This document shows, piece after piece, positions 36,425 through 45,589 of a DNA stretch of 55,632 nucleotides; within the stretch, counting starts at the first letter, position 1, and each line of letters starts with the position of its first letter. A program made the translations under genes and the position numbers. This DNA comes from Westiellopsis prolifica IICB1 (GTDB lineage: Bacteria; Cyanobacteriota; Cyanobacteriia; Cyanobacteriales; Nostocaceae), in NCBI RefSeq assembly GCF_004323185.1, contig NZ_NAPS01000002.1:113717-169348 (forward strand), written 5' to 3'. The notes under the pieces are model-generated. The model was not told where the DNA came from, searched no databases, and saw nothing but the letters and a program-made list of their open reading frames with translations.

Positions 36425-36783
36425 CAAAATACTTGTCTTATACGTATATAGCAATCCCTGGATATTGCTAATTTCGCAACTCAAATAGAATTGCTATATT
36501 CTTCATAAATCAATCGATAAAATTTTTTGAAATCAAGGGGTTAATAGCATTCAAAATCTCTTGTTTTGATAATTAAGTATTATATTTTATAATCGAGTAT
36601 TTTCAATAACATTTAAATTCAGTATTTTTCCTAAAATTTTTCTTAAAATCAAGAACAAGTAAATGTTCTGATTTTTAGATGACAATTACTCGGATACGGA
36701 AATAACATACGGTTATGTTTCAGAACAAACACGTAAGTTTGTTTTTAATAACCGAAATTATCCTTAATTATTTCCAATAAATC
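36425..36783. other. AT-rich leader region of the first PEP-CTERM gene
   Basis: No gene. Two small inverted repeats lie near the start: AGAACA...TGTTCT (36652-36669) and AACAAAC...GTTTGTT (36724-36743, about 40 bases before the ATG). They may be operator or mRNA hairpin; nothing more can be said. Confidence 0.45.
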
Positions 36784-37563
36784 ATGCAAAAAATCTCTGC
36801 TTTCACAAAAATACTAATAGCATTGTCTGTTAGTTTAGGTATTGCTGCTGCTACACCTTCAGCAAAAGCTGCTTCCTTAGTTCCTCAACAAGAAGGAGAA
36901 GTACAAACCAACCTCGGATGTCTTGATCCGAATCAGTGCATTAACACAAACTCACTAGGTTACACAGTTACAAGTTTAGATTACGATGGGGCTGGAGGTT
37001 ATGGTCTTAGCCGATTATTTGTAGATAGCAGAACCACTTCTAATACCTATCAAGGACAAGGTTTGAAAGTTAGTTTTGGGACAAAAGATGCAGGTACAAA
37101 CCCAGCATTAAGCGAATATTGGTTCCGTCCTGTAGCGATTACAGAAAAAGGTAAGTTACCTGAAGGTGGTCAATTAGAAGTCGGTCGCTTCTTATTTAAT
37201 TTCATAGAAGAAATGTCGGAAGTAAGTTTAGATTTTTTTGACGTAGAAGATACAGGCACTGCTATCTTATTTCTAAATGGTGAAGATATTACTGATTTAG
37301 TTTTACAAGCTGGTAAAAATAACGGCATTCAGTCATTAACTCTTTACGATGTAAAATCTTTTGAAGTGCAGTTGGGTAACGCTTATTCTAATAAATTCAA
37401 AACAGGTGATGGTGTTGATCTCAGAGGAACAATCGTTCCCAAAGCAGTACCAGAACCAGGAAACATTCTCGGTTTCGGTGCTTTGTTTGTAGTAGCTATA
37501 TTTGGTTTGCGACAACGCAAAAAAAACACATCACTAGCTTATACCATTTCACTAAAATCTTAA
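36784..37563 (+). CDS. PEP-CTERM sorted exported protein (LEVG type), copy 1
   Basis: The 259-residue product has an N-terminal signal (ILIALSVSLGIAAATPSAKA, cleavage near 30). A beta-rich body contains QLEVGRFLFNF and SLDFFDVEDTGTAILFLNG. A C-terminal sorting tail consists of VPEPGNILGFGALFVVAIFGLRQRKK: PEP motif, hydrophobic segment, basic cluster. It matches what I recall as the LEVG family of PEP-CTERM proteins. Such proteins are thought to be processed by an exosortase at the membrane; no exosortase is in the window. A paralogue lies 412 bases downstream on the same strand. Confidence 0.88.
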   Translation: MQKISAFTKILIALSVSLGIAAATPSAKAASLVPQQEGEVQTNLGCLDPNQCINTNSLGYTVTSLDYDGAGGYGLSRLFVDSRTTSNTYQGQGLKVSFGTKDAGTNPALSEYWFRPVAITEKGKLPEGGQLEVGRFLFNFIEEMSEVSLDFFDVEDTGTAILFLNGEDITDLVLQAGKNNGIQSLTLYDVKSFEVQLGNAYSNKFKTGDGVDLRGTIVPKAVPEPGNILGFGALFVVAIFGLRQRKKNTSLAYTISLKS

Positions 37564-37582
37564 TACAAATACAGACAAAGTA

Positions 37583-37652
37583 GAGACGCGATATATCGCG
37601 TCTCTGGTGGATTTAAATGTCAATTGATTTGTCTTATCCGAGCAGTATTGAT
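37583..37652 (+). repeat. Dispersed repeat, inverted relative to 18347
   Basis: The palindrome AGAGACGCGATATATCGCGTCTCT (37583-37606) is followed by GATTTAAATGTCAATTGATTTGTCTTATCCGAG, the reverse complement of 18347-18407. The rest of 37564-37975 is AT-rich without a gene. AAGGGGA near 37962 serves as ribosome binding site for the next gene. Confidence 0.75.
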
Positions 37653-37975
37653 ATGTATCTTGATTAACGATTAATATTCATAAATTAAAAAAATAGTACT
37701 TTCATCTACGAAAAATCACTTGCTTATCTTTTTTGATAGTCTGCTATAGCTGCTTTTATATATACGTTATTTTTTTTGATTTCCTAGTTATTAATACGTA
37801 TCTACCTTGTGAATTTACGGAGTAACATTACGTTTTTATCTACAAATCAAGAGAATGTAAAATATATTTTTCCTACTACCCACTTCAGCAAATTATCTAT
37901 TAGCGTAGTGATGCAATAGCAATACATAATCATTTTTTACTACGAATTTAATGTAAGGGTTGCAGAAGGGGAATC

Positions 37976-38737
37976 ATGCATAAATTTCATTTTTTAGCAG
38001 CAATGATGGGAACAGCTTTGGGCTTGGGCGTAATTGCTGGTGCGCCTGCTGCTCATGCTGGTTCTCTCATTCCCAGACAAGAAGGTGAAATTAAGACTAA
38101 TCTTGCTTGTCTTGATTCAACTAAATGTCTTAGTACAAATTCACTCGGTTACACAGTCACCAGTTTAGATTTTGATGGGGCTGGTGGATACGGTGCTAGT
38201 CGATTATTTGTGGATGATAGAGCCACTTCTAACACCTATCAAGGCCAAGGTTTAAAAGTTAGTTTCGGAACAAAAGACGCAGGTACAAATACAGGAATTA
38301 ACGAATACTGGTTACGCCCTGTGGCCATTACAGAAAGTGGTAAATTACCTGAAAATGGTCAATTAGAAGTTGGTCGCTTTTTGTTTGAATTCACAAATGT
38401 AATGTCGGAAATAAATCTAGATTTTTTTGATGTAGAAGATATTGGTACTGGCGTTTTGTTAATCAATGGTAAGTCGGTTAACAATATGATGTTATCTGCT
38501 GGCAAAAACAATGGTATTCAGGCTTTAACTTTTTATGATGTCAAATCTTTTGAAGTGCAGTTGGGTAATGGTCATTCTCAGAAGTTTCCCAAGTATGGTG
38601 ATGGTGTGAACTTATCTGGAATCGAGGGAACACCAAAAGCTGTACCGGAAGCGGGAACAATCTTTGGCTTGAGTGCTTTGTCAATAGCTGGTATGTTTGG
38701 CTTACGGCAACGTAAAAAGATTTTATCAACAGGCTAA
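37976..38737 (+). CDS. PEP-CTERM-like exported protein (LEVG type), copy 2
   Basis: The 253-residue paralogue of the previous gene is aligned nearly throughout (for example LGYTVTSLDFDGAGGYGASRLFVDDRATSNTYQGQGLKVSFGTKDAGTN and QLEVGRFLFEF). The signal peptide differs (FLAAMMGTALGLGVIAGAPAAHAG). Its sorting tail reads VPEAGTIFGLSALSIAGMFGLRQRKK, so the PEP motif is altered to PEA while the hydrophobic and basic parts are kept. A good terminator follows. Confidence 0.88.
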   Translation: MHKFHFLAAMMGTALGLGVIAGAPAAHAGSLIPRQEGEIKTNLACLDSTKCLSTNSLGYTVTSLDFDGAGGYGASRLFVDDRATSNTYQGQGLKVSFGTKDAGTNTGINEYWLRPVAITESGKLPENGQLEVGRFLFEFTNVMSEINLDFFDVEDIGTGVLLINGKSVNNMMLSAGKNNGIQALTFYDVKSFEVQLGNGHSQKFPKYGDGVNLSGIEGTPKAVPEAGTIFGLSALSIAGMFGLRQRKKILSTG

Positions 38738-38752
38738 AGGTGATACTGTTTT

Positions 38753-38780
38753 AGCTGCTGAATACATCAGCAGCTTTTTT
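38753..38780 (+). terminator. Rho-independent terminator after the PEP-CTERM pair
   Basis: AGCTGCTGA (38753-38761) pairs with TCAGCAGCT (38767-38775) around ATACA, followed by TTTTT that runs into the stop codon of the convergent DUF456 gene. Confidence 0.92.
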
Positions 38781-39294
38781 AACCAAACACTTGTGGCCAA
38801 GTATTGACTAAGAAAAACACAACTGCTGCGATCGCCAATATCCCCTGAATTAAATTTCCTACGACTGTACCAACTACAATTCCAATACCTGCTTTGAGTG
38901 CGATCGCAAAGTCTCTTCTATAGATTAATTCACCGATGATTGCTCCTACTAAAGGGCCAAACAGTATTCCTAAAAGTGGCCCTCCTACAGGTAAAGCTGG
39001 TAATAATCCTAAAAACCCAGCAATTAAACCAATAATTGCACCTATCTGTCCCCATTTACTAGCGCCCGCTTGTTTTGCACCCAAATAACCAGCTAATAAA
39101 TCTACACCAATACTTAGAGCTAAAACTATAGCTGTGACAATCAATGGCGCACTAATAGCAGCAAAAGAACCTTTTATAAATCCCCAAATAATAATAGCTA
39201 TTAATATTAAACTGGCACCTGGTAAAGCTGGAACCACAGAGCCAATAATACCTACAACCATTAAGGCGATTAGTAATAAATAAACTATTTGCAT
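38779..39294 (-). CDS. DUF456 family membrane protein
   Basis: The 171-residue product is almost entirely hydrophobic with glycine-rich segments (VVGIIGSVVPALPGASLILIAIIIWG, LPALPVGGPLLGILFGPLVGAIIGELIYRRD), the pattern of DUF456. Four or five membrane spans are expected. Function unknown. It is transcribed toward the PEP-CTERM genes and is upstream of nothing on its strand. Confidence 0.88.
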   Translation of the reverse strand: MQIVYLLLIALMVVGIIGSVVPALPGASLILIAIIIWGFIKGSFAAISAPLIVTAIVLALSIGVDLLAGYLGAKQAGASKWGQIGAIIGLIAGFLGLLPALPVGGPLLGILFGPLVGAIIGELIYRRDFAIALKAGIGIVVGTVVGNLIQGILAIAAVVFFLVNTWPQVFG

Positions 39295-39428
39295 AAGTAA
39301 GTCCGCACAAATAAAGCTAAGTAGTTGGGGTCGTCATTTGTCAAAAGTCATTTGTCGTTGGTAAGGGTTTTAGGCATATTTACTTATGGTGCGGGGCTTC
39401 TTCCGCTTTAAGCTAAATTTTTAATTTT

Positions 39429-40085
39429 TCATTGTTTACCCTCCATAGTCTCACTCAGGGTAACAGCTAACTTATCTGCAATTCCAGCGATCCAGTTTTC
39501 ATCTTGTTTAGTATAGCTACGAGGAGCATTTGCACCTAAAATCAAAACGCCTTCTTTACCAATTGGTTGACAAATTACTCCTTGGGTATTTTCTGGCAAA
39601 TAATCAAATTCAATTTTTCCCGGATAGACTTTTAAGGCAACTAAATACACAGGCTGTTGTTTTTCGAGTACTCTTTTTAAAATTGGGCCTGGTGTCACCT
39701 CTGATTTTGTGCCTAAAATTCCTCGCCGCAATAAAACTTTACCTTGATAAAAAACTACAAGCGATCGCGTGACTGTATTAGTTAACAATAAATGCGATGC
39801 CCAGGCAAGTTCTGTTTTGATTGTTTGGGGTAAATCAGGAGCAAGTACAAAACCTTCTTCTCCAATTAGTTCTACTGCATCAGGCGATCGCGGTTGTACT
39901 TGCTGCCAAAGTAAACCCGTTAAAATCAATACTCCACTCAAAATCACACCCAAGACATCTGCACGAGCTTGAGACTCTGTGATTGCTGGTGTCAGCAAAC
40001 GGTTAGTTAACAAAAGTACAGCGCCTAACCCCCCCACAACAATAGGTAGACGCCGCAAAATACGGTTCGGATCGGATTTTGCCAT
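39429..40085 (-). CDS. Cofactor assembly of complex C subunit B-like protein
   Basis: The 218-residue product starts with two membrane segments (LPIVVGGLGAVLLLTNRLL and ADVLGVILSGVLILTGLLW). A soluble domain follows (IGEEGFVLAPDLPQTIKTELAWASHLLLTNTVTRSLVVFYQGKVLLRRGIL). This is the CCB2/CCB4-like family, which in plastids helps attach heme c(i) to cytochrome b6. It should sit in the thylakoid membrane and assist cytochrome b6f assembly. rpaB is upstream on the same strand, 166 bases away with a pyrimidine-rich repeat between, so cotranscription is unsure. Confidence 0.82.
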   Translation of the reverse strand: MAKSDPNRILRRLPIVVGGLGAVLLLTNRLLTPAITESQARADVLGVILSGVLILTGLLWQQVQPRSPDAVELIGEEGFVLAPDLPQTIKTELAWASHLLLTNTVTRSLVVFYQGKVLLRRGILGTKSEVTPGPILKRVLEKQQPVYLVALKVYPGKIEFDYLPENTQGVICQPIGKEGVLILGANAPRSYTKQDENWIAGIADKLAVTLSETMEGKQ

Positions 40086-40251
40086 GCTTGATCAATGCTG
40101 AAAATTGACATACCTCCTTATCCTAAAGGAGCGAGGATACCTTGACATTTTACACAAACTTGCTACTAGTAGTCTTACAGTCTCTCCATGTCCGTTTAAA
40201 GTCTCCTTTGTCCTCCTTGTCCCCCTTGTCTCCCTTCCCTTCCCTAGAAAC

Positions 40252-40989
40252 TTACTCTTCTCCCGGTTCTATAATCCGTTGAAAAAGATAACCAGTTCCT
40301 CTGGCTGTCAAAATCAATTCTGGGTTACTAGGATCATCCTCTAATTTTGCTCGCAAACGAGAAATATGTACATCCACTACACGGGTATCTACATGGCGTT
40401 CTGGTGTATACCCCCAAACCTCCTGCAATATTTCTGAACGAGAGAAAGCTTCTCCAGAACGGCTCACTAGCAGTTCTAGCAAACTAAATTCCATACCTGT
40501 CAAGCGAATACGCTCATCACCTTTATAGACTTGTCGCTTGTTGGTATCAATTTTGATATTTCCCACATGGATCACTCCAGAACTGGGAATACCAGAAGCA
40601 CTGTTTTTATCTACCCGACGCAGTACTGAACGGATTCGAGCTTCGAGTTCTTTGGGTGAAAAAGGTTTAACTACGTAATCATCAGCACCTAGTTCAAGAC
40701 CAGTAATTCGGTCAGCAACGTCCCCCAAGGCTGTTAACATAATTATTGGGACATCTGACTCCTTACGCAATTCTTGACAAACGCCGTAGCCATCGAGCTT
40801 AGGCATCATCACATCCAAAACTACCAAATCAGGCTCAGTCTTGCGGAAAGTATCCAAAGCTTCTTCGCCGTCGCCAGCAGTGACAACATCGTAACCAATC
40901 ATTGACAGCCGAGTTTCTAAAATTCGGCGAATGCTGGCTTCGTCATCTACTACCAGAATTTTTTCTTTATGACTTTCCAAGCTAATCAA
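40252..40989 (-). CDS. rpaB: OmpR-type response regulator RpaB
   Basis: Essential cyanobacterial regulator of light-stress, photosystem and clock-output genes, binding HLR1 elements; its kinase is NblS. The 245-residue product has an N-terminal receiver domain (acidic pocket Asp15-Asp16, phospho-acceptor Asp59 in VVLDVMMPKLDG, MLTALGD, KPF) and a winged-helix output domain (RLTGMEFSLLELLVSRSGEAFSR ... VDVHISRLRAKLEDDPSNPELILTARGTGYLF). Sequence identity to known RpaB/Ycf27 is high by eye (RRILETRLSMIGYDVVTAGDGEEAL). It diverges from radA. Confidence 0.96.
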   Translation of the reverse strand: MISLESHKEKILVVDDEASIRRILETRLSMIGYDVVTAGDGEEALDTFRKTEPDLVVLDVMMPKLDGYGVCQELRKESDVPIIMLTALGDVADRITGLELGADDYVVKPFSPKELEARIRSVLRRVDKNSASGIPSSGVIHVGNIKIDTNKRQVYKGDERIRLTGMEFSLLELLVSRSGEAFSRSEILQEVWGYTPERHVDTRVVDVHISRLRAKLEDDPSNPELILTARGTGYLFQRIIEPGEE

Positions 40990-41150
40990 CGCTCCTTAAC
41001 TAAAAATTTTCATGATTAATTTTTCATACCATAATATTAAGATATCATTCCAATTATTCCGTTGGAAAAAGCTGTAACTACTTCTATTATTGGATTTTTG
41101 TTTTTCTGAAGAATTAAGAAAAAATTAAGATTATTTAATAATATTTAAGA

Positions 41151-42722
41151 ATGCCAAAGCCGAAAACTTATTATGTTTGTAACCAATGTGGCGCAGAATC
41201 TCCACAATGGTTTGGAAAGTGTCCATCTTGCGGCACATATAATTCCTTAGAAGAAGAAATTGCTATCCAGTCCTCAACTGATATTCCCAGTCGGGGGGTG
41301 AGTAGTTGGCATTCTCAGCAAGGAAACACTAAATCTGCGAATAAACCAGCAAAGCCACGCGCTTCTTTGAGATTTGATCAAATTAGCGATCGCCAAGTTA
41401 CACGCTGGCCTTCTGGTTATGGTGAATTAGATCGAGTCCTCGGCGGCGGTGTTGTACCTGGTTCAATGGTATTAATTGGTGGTGATCCAGGCATAGGTAA
41501 ATCTACTTTGTTATTACAAGTATCAAATGAACTTGCACAGAGATACCGCATCCTCTACGTATCCGGCGAAGAATCAGGACAACAAGTTAAATTAAGAGCT
41601 TCCCGATTAGGTGTTACCAAACCACTCAACGTAGTTAGTAATGGTAATGGTAATGGTCATGAGCATGGTGACACTGAGAAAACTGAAGCAACAGAAGTAA
41701 CTGGAGATACGCCAAAATCCTCAGAAATCACACAAATAGAAGGAACAACTGCCGATTTATATGTATTACCGGAAACAGATTTAGAAGAAATACTGAAGGA
41801 GGTCGAATCTCTCAAACCCAATTTGACAGTAATTGACAGTATTCAAACAGTCTTTTTCCCTGCTTTAACCTCTGCACCCGGTTCTGTCGCCCAGGTACGC
41901 GAATGTACCGCCGCTTTGATGAAGGTGGCAAAGCATGAAGATATTACCATGTTGATTGTCGGACACGTCACCAAAGAAGGAGCGATCGCCGGACCGAAAG
42001 TTTTAGAACACCTCGTAGATACGGTGTTGTATTTTGAAGGCGATCGCTTTGCTTCCCATCGGTTATTACGGACAGTGAAAAACCGCTTTGGTGCTACCCA
42101 TGAAATCGGTATCTTTGAAATGGTGGAACACGGTTTGCGGGAAGTTTCCAACCCCAGCGAACTATTTTTGGGAAACCGTGATGATCCCGGACCTGGGACT
42201 GCGATTGTAGTTGCTTGCGAAGGTACACGCCCGATTGTTGTGGAGTTGCAAGCTTTGGTAAGCCCCACTAGTTACGCTTCGCCCCGTCGTTCTACCACAG
42301 GCGTAGACTACAACCGCTTGGTGCAGATTTTAGCAGTATTAGAAAAGCGGGTAGGCGTTCCCATGTCAAAACTTGATTCCTACGTCGCTTCTGCGGGTGG
42401 GTTGAACGTTGAAGAACCAGCAGTAGATTTGGGTGTAGCAATTGCGATTGTTGCAAGTTTCCGCGATCGCATAGTCGATCCTGGTACTGTATTAATTGGT
42501 GAAGTCGGCTTGGGTGGACAAGTACGCCCTGTGTCACAAATGGAACTACGGTTAAAAGAAGCAGCAAAATTAGGATTTAAGCGAGCGATCGTCCCGAAAG
42601 GACAAAAGTTTCCCAGCTTGGACATTGAGATTTTGCCAGTTTCTAAAGTCATAGATGCAATTATCGCGGCAATACCACAAGCATCGTTGGAAGATGAAGA
42701 TTTAGAACCGGATGAGGAGTAA
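41151..42722 (+). CDS. radA: DNA repair protein RadA
   Basis: RecA-like branch-migration ATPase acting in recombination. The 523-residue product has an N-terminal zinc finger (Cys10, Cys13, Cys24, Cys27), Walker A GGDPGIGKST (110-119), Walker B LTVIDSIQ, the RadA-specific KNRFGATHEIG, and a C-terminal Lon-protease-like domain (GLNVEEPAVDLGVAIAIVASFRD). Oddity: residues 160-200 are a polar insertion (NGNGNGHEHGDTEKTEATEV) between the ATPase core strands. It is most likely a loop extension, because the frame and downstream motifs are intact. Confidence 0.97.
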   Translation: MPKPKTYYVCNQCGAESPQWFGKCPSCGTYNSLEEEIAIQSSTDIPSRGVSSWHSQQGNTKSANKPAKPRASLRFDQISDRQVTRWPSGYGELDRVLGGGVVPGSMVLIGGDPGIGKSTLLLQVSNELAQRYRILYVSGEESGQQVKLRASRLGVTKPLNVVSNGNGNGHEHGDTEKTEATEVTGDTPKSSEITQIEGTTADLYVLPETDLEEILKEVESLKPNLTVIDSIQTVFFPALTSAPGSVAQVRECTAALMKVAKHEDITMLIVGHVTKEGAIAGPKVLEHLVDTVLYFEGDRFASHRLLRTVKNRFGATHEIGIFEMVEHGLREVSNPSELFLGNRDDPGPGTAIVVACEGTRPIVVELQALVSPTSYASPRRSTTGVDYNRLVQILAVLEKRVGVPMSKLDSYVASAGGLNVEEPAVDLGVAIAIVASFRDRIVDPGTVLIGEVGLGGQVRPVSQMELRLKEAAKLGFKRAIVPKGQKFPSLDIEILPVSKVIDAIIAAIPQASLEDEDLEPDEE

Positions 42723-42868
42723 CCATTCCAGGATGCGATCGCACGATAAATTTTGTCTCAAAAAACCTATAAAATCGTTGGGGGTGAGGAGTCAGACTCA
42801 CTATTCGCCTGCTGTATACTTCAAGAAGTCGGGGATCTGGTTTCTACAATCTCAAATCCAAAATTTCT

Positions 42869-43669
42869 ATGACTTCTTCTCCTCATTTCATTCCTCAATC
42901 TGATCCTCCCCTTCCTCCTTGGCAAACTCTACCAACAATGTATAATCTACCAAGTGACAACCCAGAGGAACCCGGTTTGCCAGATGATTTCCACTTTTTA
43001 CAACCTTTGCTTTTATATTTAACTTTTCAACCAATCAACTGGAACCCGGAATTAGTTTATAGTGCTGCTGACCTCAATCTCTACTACGATGTTCAGCATC
43101 CTCTGTGGTACAAACGCCCAGATTGGTTTGGTGTGGTTGGAGTGCCAAAATTATATGATGAACGTGATTTACGTTTAAGTTATGTAACCTGGCAAGAACG
43201 AGCAAATCCTTTTGTTGTCGTTGAATTATTATCTCCAGGAACAGAAGAAGAAGATTTAGGGACAAAAAAAATAGAAATAGGTAAACCTCCGACAAAATGG
43301 GAAGTTTATGAAAGAATCTTGCGGGTTCCCTATTATATTGTTTTTAGCCGCTATACAAATGAAATTCGAGCATTTCAGTTAGTAGGTGGACATTATGAAC
43401 CGATGAATTTCACGGAAGGACGCTTACAAATGCCAGAGTTAAGTTTAAGTTTAGGATTATGGCAAGGTTCATTTCGAGATATTGAAAGGTTGTGGTTAAG
43501 GTGGTTTACTTTAGAAGGAAAATTAATTCCTGCACCCACGGAAGAAGCTGCTGCTGCTACCGAACGAGCCATGATTGCTGAACAAGAAGCAGCTCAAGCA
43601 AAAAGGAAAATAGAGCAATTAGCAGAACGATTGCGTCAATTAGGCGTGAATCCTGATGAGATAGAGTGA
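42869..43669 (+). CDS. Uma2 family putative nuclease (DUF820)
   Basis: The 266-residue product belongs to the Uma2/DUF820 family with a restriction-endonuclease-like fold, strongly expanded in cyanobacteria. Core: YKRPDWFGVVGVPK (Asp), NPFVVVELLSPGTEEEDLG (Glu), KWEVYERILRVPYYIVFSRY. After about residue 220 a helical tail rich in Ala, Glu and Gln (EEAAAATERAMIAEQEAAQAKRKIEQL) is probably a coiled coil. No DNA target or partner is known. It is a single gene. Confidence 0.9.
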   Translation: MTSSPHFIPQSDPPLPPWQTLPTMYNLPSDNPEEPGLPDDFHFLQPLLLYLTFQPINWNPELVYSAADLNLYYDVQHPLWYKRPDWFGVVGVPKLYDERDLRLSYVTWQERANPFVVVELLSPGTEEEDLGTKKIEIGKPPTKWEVYERILRVPYYIVFSRYTNEIRAFQLVGGHYEPMNFTEGRLQMPELSLSLGLWQGSFRDIERLWLRWFTLEGKLIPAPTEEAAAATERAMIAEQEAAQAKRKIEQLAERLRQLGVNPDEIE

Positions 43670-43859
43670 CATCTCACTATCCTGATGCTACGCCTATAGT
43701 AAAAACGTTCTTATCGTTAAGTTATGCTGTCGGCAAAAAGATAAAGGCTCAAAAACTTTACAGATTTTATTTACAACTTATAGTAAATTAATACTAGTAG
43801 TTTAGTAAATTACTTTTAAACGTACAAATGAATTTATTTTTGTATTCAAAAAGCAAAGG

Positions 43860-44276
43860 ATGACATATTCAAAACACTTCCCGGATAACTGTCCTCCATC
43901 AGAATCGGATATTGCATCGGGGGAGTTTTACAGGTTTATTAAAAAGGTTCATGAAAAACCGCACGCAAAAGATTTTTTATCTTGGCGGCAAGAATTTCTA
44001 GACAAGGAATGTCCTGCGGGTTTATCCGAGTGTCAAGCCTGTGGAGTATCAATTCATTCGTCATTGGATGATGCCAAAAATTTATCTCTTAGAATCCCAC
44101 GTTTTAGGAATATGAAAATTGCGAAGGGTATTTTGAGTGGCGAACTGGGAAGAATAAAACATACTCCATCAAGGCATGAAAAATCTCATCATGCTTGGTG
44201 GATACCAGAGGATAGCGAACCCTGGAAGGTTTTTGAACTAATTAATGTGAAGAAAGAAGATTCTACTCAAACATAA
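43860..44276 (+). CDS. Conserved hypothetical protein, first gene of an unexplained pair
   Basis: The 138-residue product has no domain I recognise. Visible features: Cys11, then Cys51, Cys58 and Cys61 in KECPAGLSECQACG, which could bind a metal. A C-terminal part follows with LSLRIPRFRNMKIAKGILSGELGRIKHTPSRHEKSHHAWWIP, rich in basic residues, His and Trp, that looks like a nucleic-acid- or substrate-binding surface. It is followed after 17 bases by a 401-residue gene, so the two are almost certainly cotranscribed. An antitoxin or effector role is possible but not shown by the sequence. Confidence 0.75.
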   Translation: MTYSKHFPDNCPPSESDIASGEFYRFIKKVHEKPHAKDFLSWRQEFLDKECPAGLSECQACGVSIHSSLDDAKNLSLRIPRFRNMKIAKGILSGELGRIKHTPSRHEKSHHAWWIPEDSEPWKVFELINVKKEDSTQT

Positions 44277-44293
44277 ATATAACAGTTATAAAC

Positions 44294-45499
44294 ATGAGTT
44301 TTTTGCCGGAAAGGACAATACTAGGACAACTTGAAATCATAGAAGTTTATGACTTTTATGACAAGCCAGTATTGTTTTCCTGTAAAAATAAATCTGGATT
44401 AATTTTTATTGTACTTTGTGTAGATAGTTCGGACTATGCGGAGATATGGTTATATGCTCCCATGTCTTCATCTCGATTGCAGAGTGTAGTCCAAGGCCGA
44501 GTTGAACTTAGAGATATATTTATTGATACAGAAGATGCTTTTGTCTATCAGGTAGAAGTTCCTTATGAAGATGGGCTGAATGCTATTGTTAAAACTGTTA
44601 ATTGCAATGAAATACCAGATGAATATTTGCCAGAATTAGGGCAAGTAATTAAATCTGAAGATAATTGTGATGATACTAATATTGAAACAGTTTCTACACA
44701 AAAAGGAAGAGAAATTATAGACTTTGTTTTACAGTTTCCAGAGAAAGAGATTACAGAAGCTCCTGTAGGGGAACTGGGGTTAATCTTATATTCATTACAA
44801 GAAACAATTGATGCTATAGGACAAATAAAGCTAGGGAAATCAGAAAGCCACATCATACAGCCAGAAGTAAAGCAAAAGACTCAAGTAGTTCTGTCTGGTG
44901 TATATAGTGGTTCATTTGGGATGCGCCTGGAAGGAATTGTATATGAAGAAGATAGTTTAGGCTTAGGAGAGTCTTTGTTAGGGCAATGCTTAAAAGAATT
45001 TATAAATTTAATAAATATTGGATCAAACGCAGATGAATTGCCTGCAAAATTGAATGTATTAAAAAGGAAAACAGCTTTTAAATATACTGAATTTTTAAAA
45101 GCTTTAACTAGAATTGGAATAAGTAAATTACACATAGATTGGGCTTCTCCTAGTAGAAAAGTGCAAACTGGAGAAATAGAACTAGAAACTGTACTTAAAG
45201 TTCTTGATGTCATCAAAAATACTAAGCTAAAAGTAGAAACAGAAATTTTTACTAATGTAAAATTAACTCAGATTAATTACAGTAGTAGAACAACAACTTT
45301 ACAAGAAGTAGGTTCTAGAAAAAAATACAAATGTTTTATAGCGGACTCTGCTATTAAAGATGTAGAAACGATTAGTAAAACATTAGTGTATGTGGCGACT
45401 ATTCAAGACTATGTAATATTATCTCCTGTAGTTGATAAGGAAAAGCACGAATATGAATTATTAAGTTTAAAGTTACCAAAAAACTCAGAAAATATCTAA
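44294..45499 (+). CDS. DUF6575-like protein, second gene of the pair
   Basis: The 401-residue product starts LGQLEIIEVYDFYDKPVLFSCKNKSGLIFIVLCVDSSDYAEIWLYAPMSSSRLQSVVQGRVELRDIF, which resembles what I recall as the DUF6575 domain (about 10-125). The middle and C-terminal parts (VVLSGVYSGSFGMRLEGIVYEEDSLGLGESLLGQCLKEFINLI) look like a second alpha/beta domain, with no enzyme motif apparent. Only four residues of Cys, and no signal or membrane segment, so it should be cytosolic. Codon use is AT-rich like its partner. Function unknown. Confidence 0.7.
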   Translation: MSFLPERTILGQLEIIEVYDFYDKPVLFSCKNKSGLIFIVLCVDSSDYAEIWLYAPMSSSRLQSVVQGRVELRDIFIDTEDAFVYQVEVPYEDGLNAIVKTVNCNEIPDEYLPELGQVIKSEDNCDDTNIETVSTQKGREIIDFVLQFPEKEITEAPVGELGLILYSLQETIDAIGQIKLGKSESHIIQPEVKQKTQVVLSGVYSGSFGMRLEGIVYEEDSLGLGESLLGQCLKEFINLINIGSNADELPAKLNVLKRKTAFKYTEFLKALTRIGISKLHIDWASPSRKVQTGEIELETVLKVLDVIKNTKLKVETEIFTNVKLTQINYSSRTTTLQEVGSRKKYKCFIADSAIKDVETISKTLVYVATIQDYVILSPVVDKEKHEYELLSLKLPKNSENI

Positions 45500-45589
45500 A
45501 TTAATTTTTAATTTAATTGAGTAGTAGGGGCGCACAGCTAACAGTGCATCCGTACAGTTTTGAGTAGGTGAAAACAAAAAACGTCATCA

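Noticed and set aside
37976-38737. Pseudogene because the PEP motif is altered
   Set aside because: The frame, signal peptide, hydrophobic tail and basic cluster are intact and a ribosome binding site and terminator are present.
41628-41752. Intein or frameshift in radA
   Set aside because: The insertion is only about 40 residues, in frame, without splicing motifs, and all downstream RadA motifs are intact.
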